A stretch of DNA of 5,951 nucleotides from Thermoplasmata archaeon (GTDB lineage Archaea; Thermoplasmatota; Thermoplasmata; Thermoplasmatales; Thermoplasmataceae): assembly GCA_021797055.1 (NCBI GenBank), contig JAKAAI010000111.1, positions 1 to 5,951 of the forward strand, given 5' to 3'. The first letter of the stretch is position 1; every line of letters starts with the position of its first letter. The notes under the pieces are model-generated. The model saw only the letters and a list, made by a program, of their open reading frames with translations, was not told the DNA's origin and did not search any database. Of this stretch, positions 1-5,070 are shown one piece after another. The position numbers were made by a program, and so were the translations under genes.

Positions 1-2
1 TA

Positions 3-1130
3 CCTGCGTTCCAACAGGCTACGGGGCAGTTTTCACTTCTTGCGGGCGCTACCGGAAAAGATGTTGAGCAAAAGGAATTAAATATGGACATGCCGGAAGT
101 AAAAGATTTGATAAACTGGTCTCCTGTTGTATGGCGTAATCCATATTTTGTAGGGCCACCCGGATCAGGGAAGACAAATTCACCAGTTCTATTGACATCA
201 TGGGCTGTCTATTTGCATCAGGGGACTATATTCGATCAGGAAATGTCTATCGATTACATGAAAAGAGGAAAAATACCTGATAGCCCTGATTGGTACAGAA
301 AGCAAGGAATAATCAGGGGAACACTTCGAGTATATTTTCCGAATATGCAATTTCCGATTGAAGAACCGAACGGCAAGAGAATTGGCGATTTAAAGACTTA
401 TACTCATTCCTATGCATATCGGCACGCATGGGAAATCTATCTGGATGATCCGCCTGGCTCTTCGGTTCTCTGGATCAAACATGATCAGACTATGAATAAG
501 CGTTTAAATCTTGGAATAAGGCCCGAGTCGATTTACGCCCTCGTTTATATGGGAGAGATGGGAAAAGGAAGGAAAATGGAATCTGGGACATCAAAAAACG
601 TAACCGCTATGATGATCAATTTTCAATTATCAAGGCAGATAGGCGTAAGATTCTTTATGTCAGGTGCAACGATGCCCGCAGCTCAGATCATGGACGCCGT
701 TAACCCCGTAATCGAGATGATTTCAACACCAACCGGAAAAAGGGATATATTAGGCAGGCCTAAATTGAAATATACCGCAGTCGCTCGATATCTCGATCCC
801 AATGGAAAGGGAGAGATAAGGCGTGATCTTGGAATTGTGCCACTTCATCCCTTAACTGAACTACTGAATGAGAATATATCATCGGATATGAGCGCCGAAT
901 TTGGAGAATTGCCACTTAAAGAAATATTCGACCAATCACAGGTTACAAATCCTATTGTCTATGAAAAGGATCCAGAGGGAGTAATCAGGGAAGTGGATCA
1001 GATAATCAGGGAAATGTATCACATAAGTTCAAGGAATGAGTATCCTGATGGCGAAAAGGTGAAACAAACAGTTAAAGTGATCGAACCTAAAAGAAACCAC
1101 GATGATGAGCCGGATGAAATATTCCTATAA
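3..1130 (+). CDS. P-loop ATPase, probable viral genome-packaging/DNA-translocation type (5' end probably outside window)
   Basis: A perfect Walker A motif, GPPGSGKT, lies at residues 24-31 counted from the ATG at 84. A hydrophobic strand, YALVYMGEMG (151-160), occupies the Walker B position; the usual Asp is Gly but the following Glu (E158) is kept. A polar stretch GRKMESGTSKN and the strand RFFMSGATMPAAQ follow, an order that resembles FtsK/HerA-like and Zot-like ATPases of archaeal viruses, where a DE pair precedes an Arg/Ser-rich segment and a sensor-like strand. The C-terminus (about 310-348) is charged. The start is uncertain. The ATG at 84 has only AAGGA upstream, while the same frame is open from base 3, and the 27 upstream codons are G-rich at first position as coding sequence is. 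I therefore treat the gene as 5'-truncated. The alternative is a start at 84, two bases after a TAA in another frame (79-81). The ATPase call is secure; the packaging role is inferred. Confidence 0.72.
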   Translation, partial: PAFQQATGQFSLLAGATGKDVEQKELNMDMPEVKDLINWSPVVWRNPYFVGPPGSGKTNSPVLLTSWAVYLHQGTIFDQEMSIDYMKRGKIPDSPDWYRKQGIIRGTLRVYFPNMQFPIEEPNGKRIGDLKTYTHSYAYRHAWEIYLDDPPGSSVLWIKHDQTMNKRLNLGIRPESIYALVYMGEMGKGRKMESGTSKNVTAMMINFQLSRQIGVRFFMSGATMPAAQIMDAVNPVIEMISTPTGKRDILGRPKLKYTAVARYLDPNGKGEIRRDLGIVPLHPLTELLNENISSDMSAEFGELPLKEIFDQSQVTNPIVYEKDPEGVIREVDQIIREMYHISSRNEYPDGEKVKQTVKVIEPKRNHDDEPDEIFL

Positions 1131-1173
1131 TATTTTGAATAGGTTGTTGGCTTTCTAAATGATGCATTTATAA

Positions 1174-2001
1174 TTATGCGGTTTGCTGGGTTTGCGGTGA
1201 TTTATCTTCCTCAGGCATTTCTTTTTCATTTCTCCAGCCTGGATGCAATCCGAATCCTTTGACCGCTTTTTCGATTTCTTTCATATCTTCATCATCGAAT
1301 TGAAGAGTCAGGTAATGTTTTAATGCCGTCTTATCTGTATGCCCCATAGACATTTCTGCAATAGTCAGTGAATGATTGTCGTTTTTGAAATAATTCACGA
1401 GCCAAGAGTTCCATGTTTTTCTGAAAACACGCAATGATAATCCATTGGTGCTAATCACTCTATCTATTGGGGCTGTTTGTCTTACAATCTTTCTCTTGCC
1501 GTCTTTTTCTATTTCTTGAATGCCGATAGTTTTATTTTCTTTATATGTGATTGTTCTTTCAGGATATCCCAATTTCTTTCCGGTTGCAGCAAGGACACTA
1601 TCTAAATATCGATATGCTTCCTTAGGATCAGAATGAAGCGGCAATGTTTTAAAGAATTTATCTACAACGCCAATGCCCATATCAGAAAGATAGACAATTC
1701 TTTCTTTGACTGTTTGTTTCTGCTTGCCGACATCATAGAAAAGATTTTTATCTAATCTTAGTGTTCCATCATCTTGAAGTAGTTCCGGATGGGAATGAAG
1801 TATGAACAATTCATAAAATCTCATTCCTGTGAACAAAAGGCCCTGAAGCCAAATCTGAACATTGCCCTTGCTGGCCGGTATTCTTCTCGACCATGAGCCT
1901 GAGGGTTCAACCTCAATATTGCTTAATATCTCTTTTATCTCGCCATATCTTAGGATTCTGGTGGCTTGCCTTGTTGCCACTTTCCATATCGGAGTTTTCA
2001 T
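1174..2001 (-). CDS. Tyrosine recombinase / integrase with minimal N-terminal domain
   Basis: This 275-aa protein would cut and rejoin DNA at attachment sites through a 3'-phosphotyrosine intermediate. Visible catalytic motifs are TGMRFYEL with R61 (box I), the beta-hairpin lysine region GKQKQTVKERIVYL (K93/K95 candidates), LSLRVFRKTW with R194 (box II, where the usual His of HxxR is R191), MGHTDKTA with H221, and KHYLTL with nucleophile Y230. Spacing from R61 to Y230 suits the family. Only about 45 residues precede the catalytic domain, so the core-binding domain present in most integrases of about 300 aa is nearly absent. It cannot be extended, because an in-frame TAA lies one codon upstream of the ATG. 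The C-terminal tail (255-275) is charged and Gln/Thr-rich. The gene is convergent with the ATPase and divergent from the structural operon. A TATA-like box 25 bases upstream predicts a leaderless mRNA. Confidence 0.9.
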   Translation of the reverse strand: MKTPIWKVATRQATRILRYGEIKEILSNIEVEPSGSWSRRIPASKGNVQIWLQGLLFTGMRFYELFILHSHPELLQDDGTLRLDKNLFYDVGKQKQTVKERIVYLSDMGIGVVDKFFKTLPLHSDPKEAYRYLDSVLAATGKKLGYPERTITYKENKTIGIQEIEKDGKRKIVRQTAPIDRVISTNGLSLRVFRKTWNSWLVNYFKNDNHSLTIAEMSMGHTDKTALKHYLTLQFDDEDMKEIEKAVKGFGLHPGWRNEKEMPEEDKSPQTQQTA

Positions 2002-2002
2002 G

Positions 2003-2095
2003 AATTATGTATCGACATTTCATTTTTAAAGTTTACGACATTTTAAACATAAATGCCGTAACGACATTCCAGCTGGGAAATGCCGAAACGATTTT
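2003..2095. repeat. Four degenerate 17-bp repeats (operator or iteron array)
   Basis: The best copy, at 2052-2068, reads AATGCCGTAACGACATT and is an imperfect palindrome centred on 2060 (AATGYCGT-A-ACGRCATT). A second copy at 2079-2095 matches it at 14 of 17 positions, and one at 2003-2019 matches at 13 of 17. At 2026-2042 only the right half, ACGACATT, is kept. Centres fall at about 2011, 2034, 2060 and 2087, a spacing of 23-27 bp. The first copy lies between the predicted integrase TATA box and its start codon, and the second overlaps the TATA box. A regulator bound here would be expected to affect integrase transcription. Integrase arm sites or replication iterons are alternatives. Confidence 0.6.
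2023..2030 (-). promoter_or_regulatory. TATA box of the integrase gene (leaderless)
   Basis: On the minus strand the box reads TTTAAAAA and is centred about 25 bases upstream of the integrase ATG. This is the archaeal TATA-to-TSS distance, so transcription should start at or next to the start codon. No Shine-Dalgarno sequence lies in front of this ATG, which fits a leaderless mRNA. Confidence 0.55.
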
Positions 2096-2167
2096 TTTCC
2101 TTATAAGAAAACTGTATAGATAACGTGCGGGCGAGGCAAAATCGAGAATTTCTTTAAAGCCGAAAAC

Positions 2168-2175
2168 TTAAAATA
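2168..2175 (+). promoter_or_regulatory. TATA box of the structural operon
   Basis: TTAAAATA follows an A-rich, BRE-like stretch. With a normal spacing of about 26 bases the transcript would start near 2195-2200, immediately before a hairpin and the Shine-Dalgarno site of the 264-aa gene. A palindromic TTATAA near 2101-2106 is a weaker alternative promoter element. Confidence 0.45.
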
Positions 2176-2199
2176 CTTTCAACGCATACTAATAATTTT

Positions 2200-2225
2200 T
2201 TGAGTGCAAAAATGAAAACACTCAA
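2200..2225 (+). promoter_or_regulatory. 5'-UTR stem-loop directly before the Shine-Dalgarno site
   Basis: TTGAGTG (2200-2206) and CACTCAA (2219-2225) form a perfect 7-bp stem with a 12-base A-rich loop. One base separates it from the ribosome-binding site GGGAGG (2227-2232), which sits five bases before the ATG at 2238. Given the predicted start site, the hairpin would lie at or near the mRNA 5' end. It could protect the transcript or tune translation of the surface-protein gene. Confidence 0.5.
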
Positions 2226-2237
2226 CGGGAGGAAAAA

Positions 2238-3032
2238 ATGTACGGAAAGAACATAACGGAAAAACGGTGGCTCACGATCATCGTTGCCCTTATAATTGTC
2301 CTTTCTGGTGCAGTTGTTGCCCTGTCGATTCAGGGATTGGCTGCCACTGGAAAGAATAATCTTACGAGCGACATTGGCCTTGGGTCTGATGTTGGAATGG
2401 TGTTTGGCTATAATGGATCGGGTAAGAATCCGACATGGGAAGCTGCAGGTCTGACATTATCTGGAAGCACAGTAGTAGCGACATTTAATGCCGGATTCAA
2501 TGTTACAAATATCGTCGTTTTCCAAAAGAATCCTGACTATTCAGTGCAGGGGCTTTTGAACAGGTCATACGTTTACACGACATTGAATGTAGGTACATCA
2601 GTACTGAACACTACGGGCGCTGCAATGACAGATAATTTCGCACTTCAAAGCGCAAATATGGAATTCGGAGAACAGGTCAACGACACATCAGTTCATTCTT
2701 TGACAGACAAAGGAGTTATACCGGCAAACATATGGTCCTCAACAGTGATATACAGCAATGCGGCAAACATTAACAATCTGAACAAATCAACTGAAATGAA
2801 CGTCTTCGGAATGTTGACAGGCAGTTTCGGATACACGGGAACAATACTAATAACATTGAATAATTCGGCAGCTCTGCCATCGACGAACCATCTTTCAGTC
2901 AAGATATACCAGCAATACGGCGCACCCTTTGATATCAATATAATCACAGTATCCCAGACAGTCATGGTAATACTCGGCGTAATAGTCTTTGTAGGTGTCA
3001 TTGTTGGAATGCCAAGAAGGAGGGAAAGGTAA
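2238..3032 (+). CDS. Membrane-anchored surface protein, candidate major virion/envelope protein
   Basis: I do not recognise the family of this 264-aa protein. It has a basic N-terminus, a strong membrane segment at about 12-36 (signal anchor or signal peptide), a Ser/Thr/Asn/Gly-rich ectodomain at about 37-235 with alternating beta-like hydrophobics and no cysteine, a second membrane segment at about 236-258, and a basic PRRRER tail. This predicts both ends inside and a loop of about 200 residues outside. Eight N-X-S/T sequons fall in that loop (N41, N59, N88, N108, N124, N148, N182, N208), which suggests heavy glycosylation. It is the first and largest gene of the operon and has the strong ribosome-binding site GGGAGG five bases before its ATG. 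The architecture suits an archaeal viral spike or envelope protein. A host cell-surface protein is possible but less likely in this context. Confidence 0.85.
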   Translation: MYGKNITEKRWLTIIVALIIVLSGAVVALSIQGLAATGKNNLTSDIGLGSDVGMVFGYNGSGKNPTWEAAGLTLSGSTVVATFNAGFNVTNIVVFQKNPDYSVQGLLNRSYVYTTLNVGTSVLNTTGAAMTDNFALQSANMEFGEQVNDTSVHSLTDKGVIPANIWSSTVIYSNAANINNLNKSTEMNVFGMLTGSFGYTGTILITLNNSAALPSTNHLSVKIYQQYGAPFDINIITVSQTVMVILGVIVFVGVIVGMPRRRER

Positions 3033-3448
3033 TGTCAAAGAGAAAAGAAAACAGCATGATGGTAGAAAGCAGGGAAATTGCAGGCATAATCGTAGGGATC
3101 ATCGTTCTCGGAATAGCTGTCTCAATATCTTATTTCCTTGGAAGCACGGGCATGTTTGCTCTTGGTTCTGGCGGAGTGATAATGGGGTTGCTGCTCGGAG
3201 GAACTCTTGGATATGCCTATGCCGCCATAAATAGAAGACGCAGATACGACTACACTCTCGGAATTGTGATACTGGGATATCTTCTCGGCGCTTATGTGAT
3301 TGAGATATTTATTCCAGATGGGCAGTTCCTCGCAAACCTTGCAACCACAGGATCGCTCGGATGGATATTGTATCTGTTCTATGGACTGGTCATATTCATG
3401 CTTCTGGTGGCGTCATTCGCATTTGCCAAGAGAACGGACCTGAGGTGA
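3032..3448 (+). CDS. Four-helix integral membrane protein
   Basis: This 138-aa protein has a charged N-terminus (MSKRKENSMMVESRE) and four predicted membrane segments at about 17-37, 42-66, 74-93 and 108-131. The middle Arg cluster NRRRR (about 68-71) marks a cytoplasmic loop, and the tail AKRTDLR is also basic. The second segment is Gly-rich (GGVIMGLLLGGTLGY), which allows tight helix packing. The start ATG overlaps the stop of the surface-protein gene (TAATG), and AAGGAGGG at 3017-3024 is its ribosome-binding site, so translation is probably coupled. I recognise no family. Its position makes it a likely envelope or assembly partner of the surface protein. A transport role cannot be excluded, but no ion-binding or catalytic motif is visible. 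Confidence 0.82.
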   Translation: MSKRKENSMMVESREIAGIIVGIIVLGIAVSISYFLGSTGMFALGSGGVIMGLLLGGTLGYAYAAINRRRRYDYTLGIVILGYLLGAYVIEIFIPDGQFLANLATTGSLGWILYLFYGLVIFMLLVASFAFAKRTDLR

Positions 3449-3452
3449 AAAC

Positions 3453-3683
3453 ATGGGGGCATTAAAAACGATCGCCTATGGTATCGTATTTTTTGTGATA
3501 CTCATAGTCGGTCTGTCCCTATATTTCGCCATCACCACACCATCAGGGCAAATGGGATTAGCAGGGATGTTCCAGCAACTCGGAAATTCGGTGCTAAGCA
3601 TGGTATCGAGTTTCTTTGCGCCGGTAACGGCATTCTTCAACGGAATAGCCCATGCCATAACGAATTTCTTTAGCCATCTGTGA
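3453..3683 (+). CDS. Small membrane protein with C-terminal amphipathic helices
   Basis: This 76-aa protein carries one clear membrane segment at about 6-28, then a Gly/Gln-rich turn. The Phe- and Ala-rich C-terminal half (about 38-76) reads as one or two amphipathic or semi-hydrophobic helices ending FFSHL. Its ribosome-binding site, GAGGTGA, overlaps the stop codon of the preceding gene, and the ATG follows five bases after that stop, so the two are tightly coupled. It has very few charged residues and no cysteine. The size and pattern fit a small viral membrane protein, for example an envelope component, a membrane-remodelling peptide or a holin-like pore. The sequence does not decide among these, and I recognise no family. 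Confidence 0.78.
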   Translation: MGALKTIAYGIVFFVILIVGLSLYFAITTPSGQMGLAGMFQQLGNSVLSMVSSFFAPVTAFFNGIAHAITNFFSHL

Positions 3684-3687
3684 GGAA

Positions 3688-3930
3688 ATGAGACCGCTCT
3701 TATTTCTCGTCGGTGTACTTCTTTTTTTCTATGTGATAGTCGAGGCTATCGAAGGAAAATTACAGTACAGCTTTGAAGGATGGATAGGAATCGGAATGTA
3801 TGACCTGTCAGAAAAATTTACGGCTATGCCATCCATGACACTGTTCATGGATCTGGTATATTTTATGACATTTGTTCTGGCTTTGGGAATGATATACATA
3901 GGAGGTACATCAAGCAAAAGAGGTGATTAG
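3688..3930 (+). CDS. Small two-helix membrane protein
   Basis: This 80-aa protein has membrane segments at about 3-20 (LLFLVGVLLFFYVIV) and 51-72. They are separated by a loop with aromatic and acidic residues (GKLQYSFEGWIGIGMYDLSEKF) that probably faces outside if both termini are inside. It ends in a short polar tail, GTSSKRGD. The ATG lies four bases after the previous stop, with TGAGGA as ribosome-binding site. It closes the block of four membrane proteins. The stop is TAG, and the same frame continues open beyond it into the next gene, so a readthrough fusion to the KGSLKKYGF protein is formally possible. I do not recognise the family; a structural or assembly role is inferred from position. 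Confidence 0.78.
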   Translation: MRPLLFLVGVLLFFYVIVEAIEGKLQYSFEGWIGIGMYDLSEKFTAMPSMTLFMDLVYFMTFVLALGMIYIGGTSSKRGD

Positions 3931-4176
3931 ATAACAAAAATAAAAATAACGCATAAAGGATCTCTCAAAAAATACGGCTTCAATACAACAGAATCTGAAA
4001 AGAAACAGATGGAAGCAATTCATAGGGCAGACAAAACATACGGCAAAGGAGAAGTCAATAAGAAACTGGCCGCACTTGAGACGTTCGACAAACATCGTCC
4101 CACGGAGCGAAAACGCATCAAAAATGTTATATTATGTGATTGTACCATTGGAATAATAAAAAGGAACAAGAGGTAA
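3931..4176 (+). CDS. Small basic protein with KGSLKKYGF motif; apparent non-canonical ATA start
   Basis: This 81-aa ORF has no usable ATG. The frame opens directly after the TAG of the preceding gene and reads ITKIKITHKGSLKKYGF, then a helical, charged region with TYGKGEVNKKLAALETF (about 37-53) and a basic, Cys-containing tail. The best ribosome-binding site in the window, GAGGTGAT (3920-3927), places an ATA at 3931 seven bases after GAGG, the same gap as for the ATG at 3453. Translation therefore probably starts at ATA, or the ATG was lost by one substitution. The only internal ATG (residue 27) would delete the first motif. From memory, the paired KGxLxxYGY and YGxxxVxRKLxAL pattern resembles small proteins annotated DUF5771 in giant viruses and in some archaeal elements. 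That link is tentative and the function is unknown. Standard ATG-based gene calling would miss this gene. Confidence 0.62.
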   Translation: MTKIKITHKGSLKKYGFNTTESEKKQMEAIHRADKTYGKGEVNKKLAALETFDKHRPTERKRIKNVILCDCTIGIIKRNKR

Positions 4177-4182
4177 AATAGA

Positions 4183-4302
4183 ATGAAAAAGGAAAGAAAA
4201 AAAGAAGACCTGGATCTAAAAAATCGAACTGTGATGGTTGTATTTCTTCCATCGCCGAAGAAGAACAAACACCAAAGGGAAAATAAAAGAAAGAGGAGGT
4301 AG
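4183..4302 (+). CDS. Very small basic protein
   Basis: This 39-aa ORF begins with a lysine/glutamate-rich helix (MKKERKKEDLDLKN), has a short hydrophobic core (VMVVFLP), and ends in a strongly basic tail (HQRENKRKRR). GAGG at 4170-4173, overlapping the end of the preceding gene, lies nine bases before its ATG. Its own end carries the GGAGG ribosome-binding site of the next gene, which fits an operon link. No family is recognised. The composition suggests nucleic-acid binding, but the local DNA is so A/G-rich that the basic composition could be partly a by-product. The arrangement supports it as a gene more than the sequence does. Confidence 0.45.
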   Translation: MKKERKKEDLDLKNRTVMVVFLPSPKKNKHQRENKRKRR

Positions 4303-4304
4303 AA

Positions 4305-4505
4305 ATGGCACGAAGAAAAATGAAAAGGAAAATAACCGAACATGATCGAATGATAGATCATGAAAATGCGCTGAAAGGGACAGAAAAATGGAAAAGAACC
4401 CCAACAGGTGCAAGGCGGGCTGAAAGAGTCCGGTCAAGGCATGGATGGGGGTTCGAAGGGAGATCTCCAAGAACCAGGAAAAGGAAATACAAGAACAAAG
4501 CATAG
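4305..4505 (+). CDS. Small arginine/lysine-rich protein, possible nucleic-acid-binding or virion core protein
   Basis: This 66-aa protein is about 40 percent Arg+Lys. It starts MARRKMKRKITEHDRMIDHENALKGTEKW in consecutive blocks and finishes with an Arg-rich region containing RRAERVRSRHGWGFEG and a poly-basic tail RTRKRKYKNKA. The perfect ribosome-binding site GGAGG (4295-4299), five bases before the ATG, makes this one of the best-supported small genes here. Only two bases separate it from the preceding stop. Such a composition is typical of DNA-condensing or RNA-binding proteins. As the last gene of a putative virion operon it could coat the genome, but this is inference. A T-rich terminator follows. 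Confidence 0.7.
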   Translation: MARRKMKRKITEHDRMIDHENALKGTEKWKRTPTGARRAERVRSRHGWGFEGRSPRTRKRKYKNKA

Positions 4506-4511
4506 TCCTGG

Positions 4512-4548
4512 ATTTTCCATTATATTTTTTAAATTATTTTTTTACTAT
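4512..4548 (+). terminator. Oligo-T terminator of the structural operon
   Basis: Just after the last operon gene the + strand becomes very T-rich, with runs TTTT, TTTTTT and TTTTTTT and no strong hairpin. Archaeal RNA polymerase terminates at such U-tracts, so this probably ends the seven-gene transcript. Confidence 0.55.
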
Positions 4549-4561
4549 TATGAATTGAGGT

Positions 4562-4570
4562 TATATAAAA
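4562..4570 (+). promoter_or_regulatory. TATA-like box without an obvious gene
   Basis: TATATAAAA is a strong archaeal TATA match and predicts a start near 4592. The only ATG nearby (4578) gives a 9-codon ORF. The box could make a leader of about 100 bases for the 109-aa gene or a small RNA, or be chance in AT-rich DNA. Confidence 0.3.
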
Positions 4571-4658
4571 AGGTTAATGGAACTTTATTCACCTTTATTT
4601 CCGTAATCACGTCATATTTTTATTTCTAAAATTCTAAACAAATAGCTAAAACAAAACA

Positions 4659-4666
4659 TATTTATA
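4659..4666 (+). promoter_or_regulatory. TATA box of the 109-aa gene
   Basis: The sequence TATTTATA follows an A/C-rich BRE-like stretch (AAAACAAAAC). It predicts a start at about 4685-4690, giving a very short leader that contains the GAGGT ribosome-binding site (4687-4691). Confidence 0.5.
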
Positions 4667-4685
4667 CTATAACGATATATAGTAT
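4664..4685. promoter_or_regulatory. Operator-like inverted repeat over the promoter
   Basis: ATACTATA (4664-4671) and TATAGTAT (4678-4685) form perfect 8-bp arms around a 6-bp spacer. The repeat overlaps the TATA box and reaches the predicted start site, where a dimeric repressor would block transcription. No regulator gene for it is identified in the window. Confidence 0.5.
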
Positions 4686-4698
4686 TGAGGTAAAACAA

Positions 4699-5028
4699 AT
4701 GTCTAACACATATAAGGTACCAGTCTATGGAGACGTAGACTGGAAGCAAAATGTAGTGGCACGGGTACGATATCGACAGAACTTGGACCTATGGGACGGA
4801 CACAACTGGACCAATGGTGGAGTTGGATGCCATCTGGGCATAACGAAACTCAGGGACGGGAGGTATGTACTGATACATGGAACTGACTGGGAGGGGCAAA
4901 GGGATTACGGAGAGATTGTATCCCGCAAAGAAGCACTGGATGCGATCCTGAAAGCAGGATGCGACGAGCTCCTCGAGACGCAGAAATTCAGAGAATTGAA
5001 AGAACTGCTGGTGCAGGAAGAAGAGTAA
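4699..5028 (+). CDS. Uncharacterised 109-aa protein, Trp/Gly-rich core and acidic tail
   Basis: This soluble 109-aa protein has a beta-like N-terminal half: VPVYGDVDWKQNVVARVRYRQN, then WDGHNWTNGGVGCHLGITKLRDGRYVLIHGTDWEG. A C-terminal helical part follows (EIVSRKEALDAILKAGCDELL and the tail ELKELLVQEEE). The density of Trp, Gly, His and Asp in the core looks like a conserved fold, and the style recalls short hypothetical proteins of archaeal mobile elements, but I cannot name a family with confidence. GAGGT at 4687-4691 lies eight bases from the ATG. It has its own promoter with an operator-like palindrome and its own terminator, so it is a single-gene transcription unit. Its higher GC content and different codon look compared with the flanking DNA suggest a separate origin. 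Two cysteines (C44, C89) are present without a metal-site pattern. Confidence 0.82.
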   Translation: MSNTYKVPVYGDVDWKQNVVARVRYRQNLDLWDGHNWTNGGVGCHLGITKLRDGRYVLIHGTDWEGQRDYGEIVSRKEALDAILKAGCDELLETQKFRELKELLVQEEE

Positions 5029-5033
5029 ATCAA

Positions 5034-5070
5034 GGATTTTGTAAATCCCTGTCTTTTAATTTTTCCCTTG
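5034..5070 (+). terminator. Hairpin plus T-rich terminator after the 109-aa gene
   Basis: GGATTT (5034-5039) and AAATCC (5043-5048) form a 6-bp stem with a 3-base loop, followed by CTTTTAATTTTT. It begins six bases after the stop codon and lies between convergent genes. Confidence 0.6.

Noticed and set aside
1..81. Separate upstream gene ending at TAA 79-81 in another frame
   Set aside because: Its codons are rich in CGN arginine and poor in G-first codons, unlike the other genes; the ATPase frame looks more coding. It remains a minor alternative.
2120..2150. GC-richer segment in the divergent region considered as a tRNA fragment or attachment core
   Set aside because: No T-arm consensus, acceptor pairing or CCA-adjacent pattern could be found, and no second copy exists in the window to mark att repeats.
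2212..2256. 14-codon leader ORF starting in the 5' hairpin loop
   Set aside because: It has no ribosome-binding site, overlaps the real start, and shows no attenuation-type run of codons.
2693..3001. Minus-strand frame inside the surface-protein gene
   Set aside because: It lies wholly within a well-supported gene and lacks promoter or ribosome-binding site.
4020..4503. Two long minus-strand frames rich in Phe, Leu and Ser
   Set aside because: They are complements of purine-rich coding DNA of the three small basic genes, which makes any antisense frame Phe/Leu/Ser-rich, and they have no initiation signals.
4408..4629. + strand frame of 73 codons overlapping the Arg/Lys-rich gene
   Set aside because: Its second half is translated terminator sequence, and the competing frame has the perfect ribosome-binding site.
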